This document shows, in pieces, positions 24,485-33,112 of a stretch of 64,000 nucleotides of DNA (its first letter is position 1; the number at the start of each line of letters is the position of its first letter). Both the position numbers and the translations under genes were made by a program. Under the pieces are notes generated by a model that had not been told where the DNA came from, did not search any database, and saw nothing but the letters and a program-made list of their open reading frames with translations. The stretch is from Clostridia bacterium (GTDB lineage Bacteria; Bacillota; Clostridia; Oscillospirales; CAG-272): positions 1 to 64,000 of the forward strand of contig JAFVTH010000016.1 of NCBI GenBank assembly GCA_017503285.1, given 5' to 3'.

Positions 24485-25846
24485 TTATCTGAATTTTTCA
24501 ATCTGCTCAAGGGTTTTAGCAATAAGACCTGCAATTTCAACCCTTTCGTGACCAAAAATGTGTGTTCTTAAAACGCCGTTTGTCGGCTCGGTCCACTCCT
24601 TGCCGATTATATCAATGCCGTGCATCATACCGATTACAGAGCCAACGGTAGCGCCGTTGCAGTCTGTATCAAAGCCGGCCTCAACAGCCATACAAATGGA
24701 CTTGCCGTAGTCGCCCTCGCCATAAAGCAGAGAAGCAACAACAATAAGCGCATTAGAAATTGTGTGGCACCAGTCGTGGAAGCTTTTATATGTATACCTT
24801 TCATTGATTTTCTTAAAGGCATCCTCCTTAGACCCACCGTTTTTGTAGTCCTCAACTAATTCCATAACCTGCTCATAAAGGCGTGACGTTGCAGGAATCT
24901 GTGCAAGACCACCACAAATAACGTCCAAAATATTTTCGCTTTTTTGCGCGGTTGCAAGCATAGCAGAAACAAACATTTCACCATAAATGCCATTCTTAAT
25001 ATGAGAAATAGATGCATCTGACCAAGCCATTTTTGCAGCAAGCTCAGCATTGTCGGTTACGTAACCAAAGTAGTCACCACGGATTTGCGCGCCAATCCAC
25101 TCTCTGTAAGGGTTTTTAACAATAGCAGTATAAGGTGGCTTGTACCCGCCAACGTAGTTTTTGTAGGCAACACGCTCAGCTGTGCAGTATGCGTTTTTGC
25201 CTTGATATCTTATCCAAGCCTCCATAACATCCTCTGGAGTAAAATCAACACCACGCTCAGAAATCAATGCCTGTGCCATAACCGTGTAGTTTGTGTCATC
25301 GTCAGCAGGGGAAGAATCTCCAATTACATCAATTAAGGAGTCCCTGTTCAAAATCCAAACACCGTCAACATCCCTTAAAGCATCCTCCTTAAGCTCTGAT
25401 TTCTTAAGGTATCTGGAAAGAGGATAGTTGTCAGAGCATTTGCAAGCCCCAATAATGGTAGGTGTCCACGCGCCCTCAACAGGCTTGCCAAGCAAGCAAC
25501 CGCAAATACGACCGTACCAAGCGCCGGCAATCTTCTTTTCCAAGGAAACAGAGGGGGACGTGTCTTTCTTTAAGCTCAAATTTCTTAACGCCTTAATGCC
25601 CTCAAGGTCAGATGGCTCCTTATACTTATAGCCATCTCTCATAGGTAAATCGTGAACCAAGTCAGCAATAACCTTTGCAAACTCTTCCTTGATATCTCCC
25701 TTAGGCAAGCTTGCAACAGCATCAAAAACAGCCTTGTAAGGCTCAACATCCAAGCCCTCCTCAAGGCATTGAGTGTACTCGGTTTTTATCTCTCCGGCAT
25801 AGTCCTCCCAGCCGTCAAATTTGTATGGTGTAGGCTTAAATTTCAT
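24485..25846 (-). CDS. ADP-ribosylglycohydrolase family protein
   Basis: This 453-residue protein has an ADP-ribosylglycohydrolase fold. An N-terminal extension (about 1-110) is followed by the domain start AGAWYGRICGCLLGKPVEG, the metal motif PADDDTNYT and the C-terminal metal motif GFDTDCNGATVGSVIG. It should remove ADP-ribose from a protein or small molecule, or hydrolyse a related N-glycoside; the target is unknown. The start at 25846 is set by AAGGAGAC. The upstream frame extension lies in non-coding DNA. Confidence 0.88.
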   Translation of the reverse strand: MKFKPTPYKFDGWEDYAGEIKTEYTQCLEEGLDVEPYKAVFDAVASLPKGDIKEEFAKVIADLVHDLPMRDGYKYKEPSDLEGIKALRNLSLKKDTSPSVSLEKKIAGAWYGRICGCLLGKPVEGAWTPTIIGACKCSDNYPLSRYLKKSELKEDALRDVDGVWILNRDSLIDVIGDSSPADDDTNYTVMAQALISERGVDFTPEDVMEAWIRYQGKNAYCTAERVAYKNYVGGYKPPYTAIVKNPYREWIGAQIRGDYFGYVTDNAELAAKMAWSDASISHIKNGIYGEMFVSAMLATAQKSENILDVICGGLAQIPATSRLYEQVMELVEDYKNGGSKEDAFKKINERYTYKSFHDWCHTISNALIVVASLLYGEGDYGKSICMAVEAGFDTDCNGATVGSVIGMMHGIDIIGKEWTEPTNGVLRTHIFGHERVEIAGLIAKTLEQIEKFR

Positions 25847-25901
25847 AATAAGTCTCCTTGGTTTTTTCTTTATTTTACCATAGTAAAAAGCAATATGCAA
25901 T

Positions 25902-25924
25902 AAAAAAATCGAGCAAAGCTCGAT
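25902..25924 (-). terminator. Terminator of the 6S-like RNA locus
   Basis: On the minus strand ATCGAGC, loop TTT, GCTCGAT is followed by TTTTTT. Confidence 0.85.
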
Positions 25925-25940
25925 AATTTTATAAATATAT

Positions 25941-26155
25941 CCCCGCCGAGCCGTGTAAATCAACAAGTGAACCCGGAAAAATCCAGGGTGGTGCCCTCAT
26001 AATGCCTTTGTTGCTTCCAACATCCTTAAATCTCCGTCCGGCAAAAGCCTCATTAAGAGAGAGAAGTAAGGGAGGCCTGCATCCCGGCATTGGATATTGG
26101 GCTCCAATTATAACGTGTAGGTTCCAATAGGTTGAAATATCACGCACTCCGCAGG
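25941..26155 (-). ncRNA. ssrS: Probable 6S RNA (ssrS-like), about 215 nt
   Basis: No frame fits this stretch. The minus strand folds as a long closed rod: CCTGC, GAG and CGTG at the 5' end pair with CACG, CTC and GCGGG at the 3' end. The segments GTGATATTTCAACC, GGAACCTACACG, GGAGCCC and a 3' GGCACCACCC ... GGGTTCA hairpin resemble the arrangement of 6S RNA, which binds sigma-A RNA polymerase. A terminator follows 17 nt later. It may instead be the final domain of a larger transcript that includes the three upstream units. Confidence 0.55.
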
Positions 26156-26552
26156 TTTTACCAACGATAAGCGGCGCATTTCTGTGTTGCTCCTCGTATG
26201 CGACCTCGACTATCACAAGATAGCCATCGTCCGCATGCTGCGGTGCGCCTTGAAATACTTGCTTCTCCTTGCTAAAACAAGGGCTTGAAAATAATAAACG
26301 GTGGATTACTTCGTTGTTCCTCGTGTAAGACCTTGACATACATAGGTATGCCTGCACCCTCACACTGCGGTACGCCTTGTACTCCTTGTTTCTGATTTCC
26401 AAAACAAGTTTTTCGATAACGATAAGCTACGCAATACTGCGTTGCTACTCGCCCACAATCTTGACGTACAATATGTACGCCGGCGCCTGTGGGCTCTGTT
26501 GCGCCTTGTCTTGCTTGCTTCTCCTTCTCGGAACAGAGAAGCGTTGTTCCTT
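26156..26552 (-). ncRNA. Three tandem covarying RNA units of 127-128 nt
   Basis: The minus strand carries three units whose sequences differ but whose stems are kept. Outer stem: GTATGCG/CGCATGC (26196/26232), GTGTAAG/CTCACAC (26323/26359), GCCCACA/TGTGGGC (26451/26488). Inner stem: GACTATC/GATAGCC, GACATAC/GTATGCC, GACGTACA/TGTACGCC. A third stem-loop, read on the minus strand, has loops GAAA, GUAA and GUAU; two are GNRA tetraloops. A fourth is CCTTG/CAAGG, CTTGTTT/AAACAAG, CTTCTC/GAGAAG. These paired changes argue strongly for RNA. Open frames through it are incidental. It leads directly into the 6S-like RNA. Confidence 0.78.
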
Positions 26553-26581
26553 AGTAGTATACGCAAGTTATCCTTGAAAAA

Positions 26582-26821
26582 TTAGCCTTTGTGATTAATT
26601 TTTTCGTCAATTATAGGCAGCACCTTATCAAGCTCCTTGCCTTCAACAGGGGCATAAAGGTCTTCCTTCTTGCTTGCTTTGATTTTTTTAAGCACATAGT
26701 ATTCAGTTGGTGCAACGGCAATGTAGCTTTGTCCGTCAACTGTACATTCCTCTAAAACCTCATAAACAGACTCTGTGCCGTCGTCGTTTAGAAGAGTGAT
26801 AAAGCTTTTTTCGTCCTTCAT
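26582..26821 (-). CDS. DUF1292 protein
   Basis: This 79-residue acidic protein has the DUF1292 pattern: ITLLNDDGTESVYEVLEE, then DGQSYIAVAPTE and a strand-rich second half ending in an acidic helix. In Firmicutes it is usually found near yrvK/yrzL and tRNA-modification genes; its function is unknown. The start at 26821 follows GAGGGG. The sequence upstream to 26866 is leader. It has its own promoter downstream of thiI. Confidence 0.8.
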   Translation of the reverse strand: MKDEKSFITLLNDDGTESVYEVLEECTVDGQSYIAVAPTEYYVLKKIKASKKEDLYAPVEGKELDKVLPIIDEKINHKG

Positions 26822-26843
26822 AATTGTCCCCTCTTTCAAGTCT

Positions 26844-26873
26844 ATTTTATCACAAATTAGCGACACGTGTCAA
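26844..26873 (-). promoter_or_regulatory. Promoter of the DUF1292 gene within a palindrome
   Basis: On the minus strand TTGACA (26873-26868) and TAAAAT (26849-26844) are 18 bp apart. The -35 box overlaps the palindrome GACACGTGTC (26862-26871), a candidate operator. Confidence 0.55.
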
Positions 26874-26878
26874 GACTT

Positions 26879-28081
26879 TTATTCCTCGGTCTTGTTATCT
26901 CCAAAGCACTTAACAACAATAGTCTCCTTGGATTTATAGGCCTCCTCAACCAGCCTATTGAAATCAAGTCTTTGTTCCTGCTCAATAACCTTATCAAGCT
27001 CAGGTCTTGTTCTTGGGTGTCTTGGTGTGAATACGGTGCAGCAATCCTCGTATGGCAAAACAGAGGTTTCGTAAGCACCGATTTTTCTGGATATGGAAAT
27101 AATTTCTTCCTTGTCCATGCCAATAAGAGGTCTGTAAACAGGAATATCAGCAAGAGCATTTGTTACATTAATCGCCTTCATTGTTTGGCTTGCAACCTGT
27201 CCAAGGCTTTCACCTGTAATAATAGCCTCGCAATCATAATCCTTGGCGATTTTAAGAGAAATTGCCATCATATAGCGACGGAGCAGAAGCGTAAAATATT
27301 CCTCCTCGCAGTTATCACGAAGCAGCTCCTGTATTTCGGTAAGGGAAACAACATGCACCCTCATTCTCATAGTATAGTTAGTAAGGATTTTCGCAAGAGA
27401 TAAAACCTTTTCCTTTGCACGCTCAGAGGTATATGGATAGCTCTCAAAGTGTATAGCCTCAAGCTGCACACCGCGCTTTGCCATCATAAAGCCTGCAACA
27501 GGGGAGTCAATACCACCGGAAAGGAGCAAAAGTCCTCTGCCTGATGAGCCGTATGGTATACCACCGGCACCCTTTTCCTGTCCTGCGTGTATAAACGCCT
27601 CATGCTCACGGATTTCAACCCTAACAATAACATCTGGGTTATGCACATCAACCTTGATTTTTGGAACACAGGAAAGTATTGCACCACCAACCAAATTAGA
27701 AATTTCGGGTGACTTTAGAGGAAAGCGCTTGTCTGACCTCTTTGACTCAACCTTAAAGGTTTTTGCCCCCTTAATTCTTTCCGGAATGTGGTTTTTTACT
27801 GTTTCAAGAATAACGTCCATATTCTTTTCACAGGTAATAGCCTTCGATACACCGACAAAGCCGAAAACATGCTTTGCCTGGTACATCATTTCATCAATTT
27901 TTTCACAGCTTTCCTCGTCCTGCGGCACAACATAAACCGTGCTTTGAGAGTAGAAAACATTGAAATTACCGACACGTCTAGCCCTCTGTCTTAATTGCTT
28001 AAGCATTTTGGCTTCAAAATCGGAACGGTTAGCACCCTTTAGGATAACCTCGCCGTATTTACATAAAATAACTTCCTTCAT
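26879..28081 (-). CDS. thiI: tRNA 4-thiouridine synthase ThiI
   Basis: This 400-residue protein has an N-terminal ferredoxin-like and THUMP region (about 1-165) and a PP-loop ATPase with SGGIDSPVA (188-196), ITGESLGQVASQT and the PRHPRTRP segment. It adenylates U8 of tRNA for sulfur transfer, giving s4U, and may take part in thiamine thiazole synthesis. It lacks the C-terminal rhodanese domain of the E. coli form, as in most Firmicutes, so a cysteine desulfurase must supply sulfur directly. It overlaps proA by 4 nt as the last gene of proB-proA-thiI. Confidence 0.96.
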   Translation of the reverse strand: MKEVILCKYGEVILKGANRSDFEAKMLKQLRQRARRVGNFNVFYSQSTVYVVPQDEESCEKIDEMMYQAKHVFGFVGVSKAITCEKNMDVILETVKNHIPERIKGAKTFKVESKRSDKRFPLKSPEISNLVGGAILSCVPKIKVDVHNPDVIVRVEIREHEAFIHAGQEKGAGGIPYGSSGRGLLLLSGGIDSPVAGFMMAKRGVQLEAIHFESYPYTSERAKEKVLSLAKILTNYTMRMRVHVVSLTEIQELLRDNCEEEYFTLLLRRYMMAISLKIAKDYDCEAIITGESLGQVASQTMKAINVTNALADIPVYRPLIGMDKEEIISISRKIGAYETSVLPYEDCCTVFTPRHPRTRPELDKVIEQEQRLDFNRLVEEAYKSKETIVVKCFGDNKTEE

Positions 28082-29328
28082 CGTGTATGTCCGTTTCCTA
28101 AAATAACATATTTTTCGCTTGTCAGGGCGTTAAGACCCATAGGTCCTCTTACGTGTAGCTTTTGTGTGGAAATACCAATCTCCGCGCCCAAGCCAAACTC
28201 GCCACCGTCAGTAAAGCGAGTAGATGCGTTTACATAAAGCGCACAGGAGTCAATTGCCTTAACAAAGTAGTCGGCATTTGCCATATCCTCAGTAATAATA
28301 GCCTCGCTATGACCTGTCGAGTATTTTCTTATGTGGTTAACTGCCTCGTAAACATCGTCAACAACCTTACAGCTAATAATGTAGTCATCGTATTCTGTGT
28401 TAAAGTCCTCATCGGTTGCAGGGACTGCATCCTTGAGAATTTTGCAGGTCTTATCACAGCCACGAAACTCTACGTTATATTTGCGGCTTGCCTCATAAAA
28501 CATAGGCAGAAATGCCTCTGCCACATCCTTGCAAACAAGCAGAGTTTCAATTGCATTACAAACAGACGGACGAGAGCATTTTGCATTGATTGCCACATCA
28601 AGCGCCTTTTTTAGGTCAGCAGTCTTGTCCACATAAAGATGGCAGTTGCCGGCGCCGGTTTCAATAACAGGAACATTGGAGTTTTCCACTACATTTTTAA
28701 TAAGTCCCTTGCCACCACGTGGGATTAGAACATCAATATATCCACGCATAGACATAAGCACATTTGCGCTTTCCCTTGTTGTGTTTTCAATAAGACAAAC
28801 GCAGTTCGGGTCAAAGCCGCATTCGGAAATTGCCCCGCGGATAGCCTTAACCATAGCCTTATTGGAGCTAACAGCCTCCTTGCCGCCGCGAAGCACAGCG
28901 GAGTTACCACTCTTTAAGCAAAGCGTTGCAGCATCCGGCGTAACATTTGGTCTTGCCTCGTAAATCATACCGACAACCCCAAGAGGCACACGCCTTTTTT
29001 CAATCTTAAGCCCATTTGGACGAGTAAAATGAATAGATTCACTAAGTGGGTCGGGCAAGGTGGTAATTTCCAAAATAGCATCGCTGATTGCGTTAATTCT
29101 TGCCTCGTTTAGCATAAGCCTGTCAAGCATAGCCTTGCCAATACCGTTAGCCTCTGCGTTTTCAAGGTCAATTTTGTTTGCCTCAATAATTTCCTCGGCA
29201 CTATTTCTTATAGCCTCAGAAATTTTGCAAAGCAAATTGTTTCTCTCCGCCTCGCTGGCAAGACCAATTCCAAGACTGGCATCCTTAGCCCTTAGGCAAA
29301 GGCTTTTTATTTCATCATAAAGCTCCAT
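28078..29328 (-). CDS. proA: Gamma-glutamyl phosphate reductase
   Basis: This 416-residue NADPH-dependent enzyme makes glutamate-5-semialdehyde from the ProB product. It shows RPNVTPDAATLCLKSGN, LIPRGGKGLI and the catalytic cysteine in PSVCNAIETLLV, and ends with the HVRGPMGLNALTSEKYVI segment. The start at 29328 is chosen because AGAGG precedes it and it follows the proB stop by one base. It is the second gene of proB-proA-thiI. Confidence 0.97.
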   Translation of the reverse strand: MELYDEIKSLCLRAKDASLGIGLASEAERNNLLCKISEAIRNSAEEIIEANKIDLENAEANGIGKAMLDRLMLNEARINAISDAILEITTLPDPLSESIHFTRPNGLKIEKRRVPLGVVGMIYEARPNVTPDAATLCLKSGNSAVLRGGKEAVSSNKAMVKAIRGAISECGFDPNCVCLIENTTRESANVLMSMRGYIDVLIPRGGKGLIKNVVENSNVPVIETGAGNCHLYVDKTADLKKALDVAINAKCSRPSVCNAIETLLVCKDVAEAFLPMFYEASRKYNVEFRGCDKTCKILKDAVPATDEDFNTEYDDYIISCKVVDDVYEAVNHIRKYSTGHSEAIITEDMANADYFVKAIDSCALYVNASTRFTDGGEFGLGAEIGISTQKLHVRGPMGLNALTSEKYVILGNGHTR

Positions 29329-29329
29329 A

Positions 29330-30112
29330 TTATTTCCTCTTTGCAAAGTATGTTCCAATATGCTTACCATCTAAAATATCGTAAAGACGATATGGGTCCT
29401 CGCCATTGATAATAATCATAGGAATGCCGTTTTCAGTAGCAATTTTTGCCGCCTGTATCTTTGTTGCCATACCGCCTGTGCCACGGCTTGTGCCGGCGCC
29501 ACCTGCGTAGGACATAATCTCATCGTTAATTTCATCAACCCTGTCAATAAGTGTTGCGTCGCTAAATTTCCTTGGGTCCCTGTTGTAAAGACCGTCAATA
29601 TCGCTAAGATTGATAATAATATCAGCATCGCAGGCAATACCAACATATGCAGAAAGTGTATCATTTCCGCCAAACTTAATTCCGTCACAGGAAACAGAGT
29701 CATTTTCATTAACAATAGGCACACAGCCCATTTGTAAAAGAGTGTTAAAGGTGTTTTTAACAAGCTCAAGCCTGTGGGGGTCGTCAACAACATCCTTAGT
29801 CATAAGAATTTGCGCAACCGTATGAGAATATAGTGCAAAAAAGCTTTCGTAAATCTTCATTAGCTGACTTTGCCCAACTGCAGCACACGCCTGCTTTTCT
29901 TCAACTGTTTTAGGATATTCGGAAAGTGCAAGCTTTGCATAGCCTGCGCCAACAGCACCGGAGCTAACCACGATAATCTCGTGTCCGGCGTTTTTGAAAT
30001 CCGAAATAGTACGCACAAGCGCCTCAATCCTTCTTAAGTTAAGTGAACCGTTTTGGTAGGTAAGGGTAGATGTGCCGATTTTTATAACAATTCTTTTGCA
30101 TCCGCTAATCAT
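29330..30112 (-). CDS. proB: Glutamate 5-kinase
   Basis: This 260-residue amino acid kinase catalyses the first step of proline synthesis. It has KIGTSTL near the N-terminus, VVSSGAVGAGY, NENDSV, LSDIDGLYNRDPR and GTGGMATKIQAA. It lacks the C-terminal PUA domain of the E. coli enzyme, a common short form in Clostridia, which may alter proline feedback. It is the first gene of the operon, behind a promoter shared head-on with that of zapA. Confidence 0.96.
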   Translation of the reverse strand: MISGCKRIVIKIGTSTLTYQNGSLNLRRIEALVRTISDFKNAGHEIIVVSSGAVGAGYAKLALSEYPKTVEEKQACAAVGQSQLMKIYESFFALYSHTVAQILMTKDVVDDPHRLELVKNTFNTLLQMGCVPIVNENDSVSCDGIKFGGNDTLSAYVGIACDADIIINLSDIDGLYNRDPRKFSDATLIDRVDEINDEIMSYAGGAGTSRGTGGMATKIQAAKIATENGIPMIIINGEDPYRLYDILDGKHIGTYFAKRK

Positions 30113-30142
30113 AATAAAGTCTCCAAAAAAATCAAAAATTAC

Positions 30143-30171
30143 TTGAATAAATTCTCGCGATCATATATAAT
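30143..30171 (+). promoter_or_regulatory. Promoter of the zapA operon
   Basis: TTGAAT, 17 bp and TATAAT point right, about 70 bp before the zapA start. Confidence 0.65.
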
Positions 30172-30191
30172 AAAACTGAAGTATTTATATT

Positions 30192-30220
30192 ATTATAGCC
30201 TCTTATAAATAAAATTGCAA
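30192..30220 (-). promoter_or_regulatory. Promoter of the proB operon, facing the zapA promoter
   Basis: On the minus strand TTGCAA (30220-30215) and TATAAT (30197-30192) have a 17-bp spacer. It points toward the zapA promoter, so the two polymerases would start within about 10 bp of each other on opposite strands. Confidence 0.65.
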
Positions 30221-30242
30221 GAGGTTTGGAAAGGAAAAGAGT

Positions 30243-30548
30243 ATGAAGGAAAAGATTTATGTTGAAATTGCAGGCATCAGGCTCGGCATTATTACCGAGG
30301 AGGGTGGGGAATATGTTAGGCATATTGCAAGTATCGTTGAGGATGATATTAGCGCAATGATTAAATCTCAGAGAAACTGTTCTCTTATTGAGGCAGCGCT
30401 TTTTTCCGCAATGAACTATTGTAGCCGCGGCGAGGAGGATTCAAAGAAGGTTAAAAACCTTGAAACGCAGGTTGCCCTCTACCAAGCCAACGTAAACAGA
30501 CTTAAAAAGGAAAATGAGGAGCTTCGCTCTAAGCTGGCAGGAGTTTAA
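30243..30548 (+). CDS. zapA: Cell division protein ZapA
   Basis: This 101-residue protein has an N-terminal strand region (VEIAGIRLGIITEEGGEYVRHIA) and a C-terminal coiled coil (about 58-98, KVKNLETQVALYQANVNRLKKENEELR). This is the ZapA design that bundles FtsZ at the division site. It overlaps the U32 peptidase gene by one base and heads a four-gene operon. The zapA-U32 order is common in Clostridia. Confidence 0.88.
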   Translation: MKEKIYVEIAGIRLGIITEEGGEYVRHIASIVEDDISAMIKSQRNCSLIEAALFSAMNYCSRGEEDSKKVKNLETQVALYQANVNRLKKENEELRSKLAGV

Positions 30549-32527
30549 TGGATAAGAAAATAGAAATTTTAGCACCGGCAGGGGACAAGGGCGCATTTAT
30601 AAGTGCAATTTCCTCCGGGGCAGATGCCATATACCTTGGTACAAAAGCGTTTAATGCACGCCTAAGGGCAGAAAACTTTACTCTTGATAATATGCCTGAG
30701 CTTGTTCGTCTTGCCCATGCCCACGGGGTTAAGGTTTATGTTACCATAAACACCGCTATATACGACAAGGAGCTTGACGCACTTCTTTTCGAGGTTGTCT
30801 CTCTTTGGAATATGGGGGTCGATGCCTTTATAGTTGCTGACCTTGGTGCTATGGCGCTTATTAAAAAGCATTTACCCCAAATAGAGCTTCACGCAAGCAC
30901 CCAATGCACCGTTCATAATCTTGACGGTGCTGATTTTTTAGCTGATACAGTCGGGGCTTCAAGGGTTGTTTTAGCTCGTGAGCTTGACAAGAAAAACATA
31001 AAATATATTTCACAAAACTCAAAGGCTGAAGCTGAGATTTTTGTACACGGCGCGCACTGTATGTCCGTGTCCGGTCAATGCCTTCTTAGCTTTGCTATGG
31101 GTGGCAGAAGTGGCAATAGAGGCGAGTGCGCTCAGCCCTGTCGCTTGCCATACCAAATAGGTAATATAAAGGGCTATCCCTTAAGTCTTAAGGATATGTC
31201 CCTTTGCCGTCAAATTTCGGAGATTTTGGAAAGCGGCGCGGCATCCTTGAAGATTGAGGGCAGGATGAAGGGGCAGGAGTATGTTGGCGGCACGGTTGCT
31301 ATCTGGAGAAGACTTATTGATGAAAAAAGAAATGCTACAAATGGGGAATTATCGACACTGGGCGCGCTTTTTTCTCGTCAAGGCTTTACAGACGGCTATT
31401 TTAATTCAAAAATAGATAAATCTATGCTTGGTGTTCGTACAGAGCAAAATAAGCAGGAAAGTAGCACCCTTGACAAAAGGGAATATATCTTAAATCCCGT
31501 TCCGGTGTCCATTGTGGCAGAGCTTAAAATCGGTATGCCTTCAAGACTTACTCTAACGGTAGACGAAAAGAGTGTTACCGTTTTCGGGGATATAGTTGAC
31601 AGGGCAATAAATGCGCCCTTGTCCGAGGATGATATTGCAAAAAGCCTTTCAAAGCTGGGCAGCACACCGTTTGTTCTTAGAGATATTAAAATTATCAAGG
31701 ACGAGAGCATTATGGTTCGCGTCTCAAGTCTTAATAAGCTAAGGCGTGATGCAATCGACAAGCTTTTTGAAAGAGAAGCTAAGCTGGATCTGCCATCTCT
31801 TGAAAAGCAGGATATAATCCATCCAATGAGGATAAAAACCGCCTTGTTTTCTGATCCGAGCCAAATTCCGGAAAACAAGGACTACTTTGATATTACCTTT
31901 GTGTACCTTAACAAATACAAGTCGGGCATACCTGTAAACGGTATTTGTATGCCGCCTGTTATTTTTGATAGCCAATGGCAGGAAATTGAGTCTATGCTAA
32001 ATATGGCAAAAAAAGAAGGCATAGAGTATGCCTTGGTTACAAATATCGGTCAAATATCTAGACTGAAAAAATATGGCTTTAAGCTCATCTTTGATTATCG
32101 CTTCAATGTATTTAACCGACCCTGTGTAGATTATTTACAGAAAAACGGTGCAGAAAACATCATAATGTCACCGGAGCTTACCTTGCCCCAATTAAGAGAT
32201 TTTGGTGGGCTTATGGTTGTTGCATACGGCAAAATACCGGTTATGACAACCCATAAGTGTGTTATAAAGGATACCGAGGGCTGCGAAAGCGGAAAAGCAT
32301 ATTTGAAGGATAGACAGGGGGCAAAAATGTTTTGTGAATGTGGCTTTGGTCACACAAACATTATCTATAACAGCGTGCCAATTTATATGGCAGACAAGCA
32401 GGGGGATATTTCCCACCTTTCATGGCATTTTATCTTTTCTGATGAAACAAAAAAGGAGTGCTTTGATATAATCGAGGCATATAGAAAAAAAGCGCCAACA
32501 AGCAAGGCGCTAAGACGCATAAAATAG
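30548..32527 (+). CDS. U32 family peptidase/rRNA-tRNA hydroxylase-like protein
   Basis: This 659-residue protein begins with ILAPAGDKGAFISAISSGADAIYLG, the standard U32 start, and contains FVHGAHCMSVSGQCLLS, GNRGECAQPCRLPY and LKIEGRMKG. A DUF3656-like middle region and a further C-terminal domain follow (from about residue 430). Long U32 members are related to RlhA/TrhP, which hydroxylate RNA; older annotation calls them collagenases. The Cys residues may hold an iron-sulfur cluster. It lies between zapA and maf in one operon. Confidence 0.88.
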   Translation: MDKKIEILAPAGDKGAFISAISSGADAIYLGTKAFNARLRAENFTLDNMPELVRLAHAHGVKVYVTINTAIYDKELDALLFEVVSLWNMGVDAFIVADLGAMALIKKHLPQIELHASTQCTVHNLDGADFLADTVGASRVVLARELDKKNIKYISQNSKAEAEIFVHGAHCMSVSGQCLLSFAMGGRSGNRGECAQPCRLPYQIGNIKGYPLSLKDMSLCRQISEILESGAASLKIEGRMKGQEYVGGTVAIWRRLIDEKRNATNGELSTLGALFSRQGFTDGYFNSKIDKSMLGVRTEQNKQESSTLDKREYILNPVPVSIVAELKIGMPSRLTLTVDEKSVTVFGDIVDRAINAPLSEDDIAKSLSKLGSTPFVLRDIKIIKDESIMVRVSSLNKLRRDAIDKLFEREAKLDLPSLEKQDIIHPMRIKTALFSDPSQIPENKDYFDITFVYLNKYKSGIPVNGICMPPVIFDSQWQEIESMLNMAKKEGIEYALVTNIGQISRLKKYGFKLIFDYRFNVFNRPCVDYLQKNGAENIIMSPELTLPQLRDFGGLMVVAYGKIPVMTTHKCVIKDTEGCESGKAYLKDRQGAKMFCECGFGHTNIIYNSVPIYMADKQGDISHLSWHFIFSDETKKECFDIIEAYRKKAPTSKALRRIK

Positions 32528-32534
32528 GAGCAAA

Positions 32535-33098
32535 ATGGAGTTAGTATTAGCATCAAAATCCCCAAGGCGCAAGGAAATTTTGTCCATGGTTACAAGCAAT
32601 TTTTCCGTGCGCGTTTCCGACGCAGATGAAAGCTATGATAAGGAAACAGACCTGTTTTTAGTACCTAAAATTCTTGCAGAACGCAAGGCTTTAGCTACAC
32701 AGGGTGGGGAAAATGAGATAATTATCGGCTGCGACACGGTTGTTATTTATGACGGTGAGCTTATGGGCAAGCCGATAAATAAGCAGGATGCCATAAGAAT
32801 GCTAAAAAAGCTGTCTGGCACAACTCATGCAGTTGTTAGTGGTATTTGCATTCACACACGCGACAAGACCATCAGTGAGTCGGTTACAACCTATGTTACC
32901 TTTAGACCGCTTACAGATGGCGAGATAGCAAGCTATGTGGAAAAATATAATCCCGTGGACAAGGCAGGAGCTTATGGAATCCAGGAGGCAGCAGGCTCAT
33001 TTGTTGAAAAAATAGAGGGCGATTTTTATAATGTTGTTGGCTTGCCCCTTTGCCGACTCTGTCAGATTTTAAGAGAAGAATTTAACATAGAATTTTAA
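32535..33098 (+). CDS. maf: Maf nucleoside triphosphate pyrophosphatase
   Basis: This 187-residue protein has ASKSPRRKEIL at the N-terminus, GCDTVV with the metal-binding Asp, MGKPINKQDA, LSGTTHAVVSG and AGAYGIQEAAG. This is the Maf signature set for hydrolysing dTTP, UTP and modified nucleotides. In B. subtilis, Maf affects septum formation, consistent with its place after zapA. Start ATG follows AGGAGCAAA. Confidence 0.95.
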   Translation: MELVLASKSPRRKEILSMVTSNFSVRVSDADESYDKETDLFLVPKILAERKALATQGGENEIIIGCDTVVIYDGELMGKPINKQDAIRMLKKLSGTTHAVVSGICIHTRDKTISESVTTYVTFRPLTDGEIASYVEKYNPVDKAGAYGIQEAAGSFVEKIEGDFYNVVGLPLCRLCQILREEFNIEF

Positions 33099-33112
33099 GG
33101 AGAGCGAAAAAA

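Noticed and set aside
24485..25966. 40-residue extension of the ADP-ribosylglycohydrolase
   Set aside because: It would be translated from the 6S terminator region; AAGGAGAC marks the start at 25846.
26156..26552. CRISPR array, because of regular spacing
   Set aside because: The units are 127-128 bp with variable stems and conserved loops, unlike short identical repeats with unique spacers, and no cas genes are near.
25929..26577. Open frames of 66 to 157 codons on both strands
   Set aside because: Covarying stems across three units and the 6S-like rod explain the sequence; no frame is kept across the units and none has a ribosome site.
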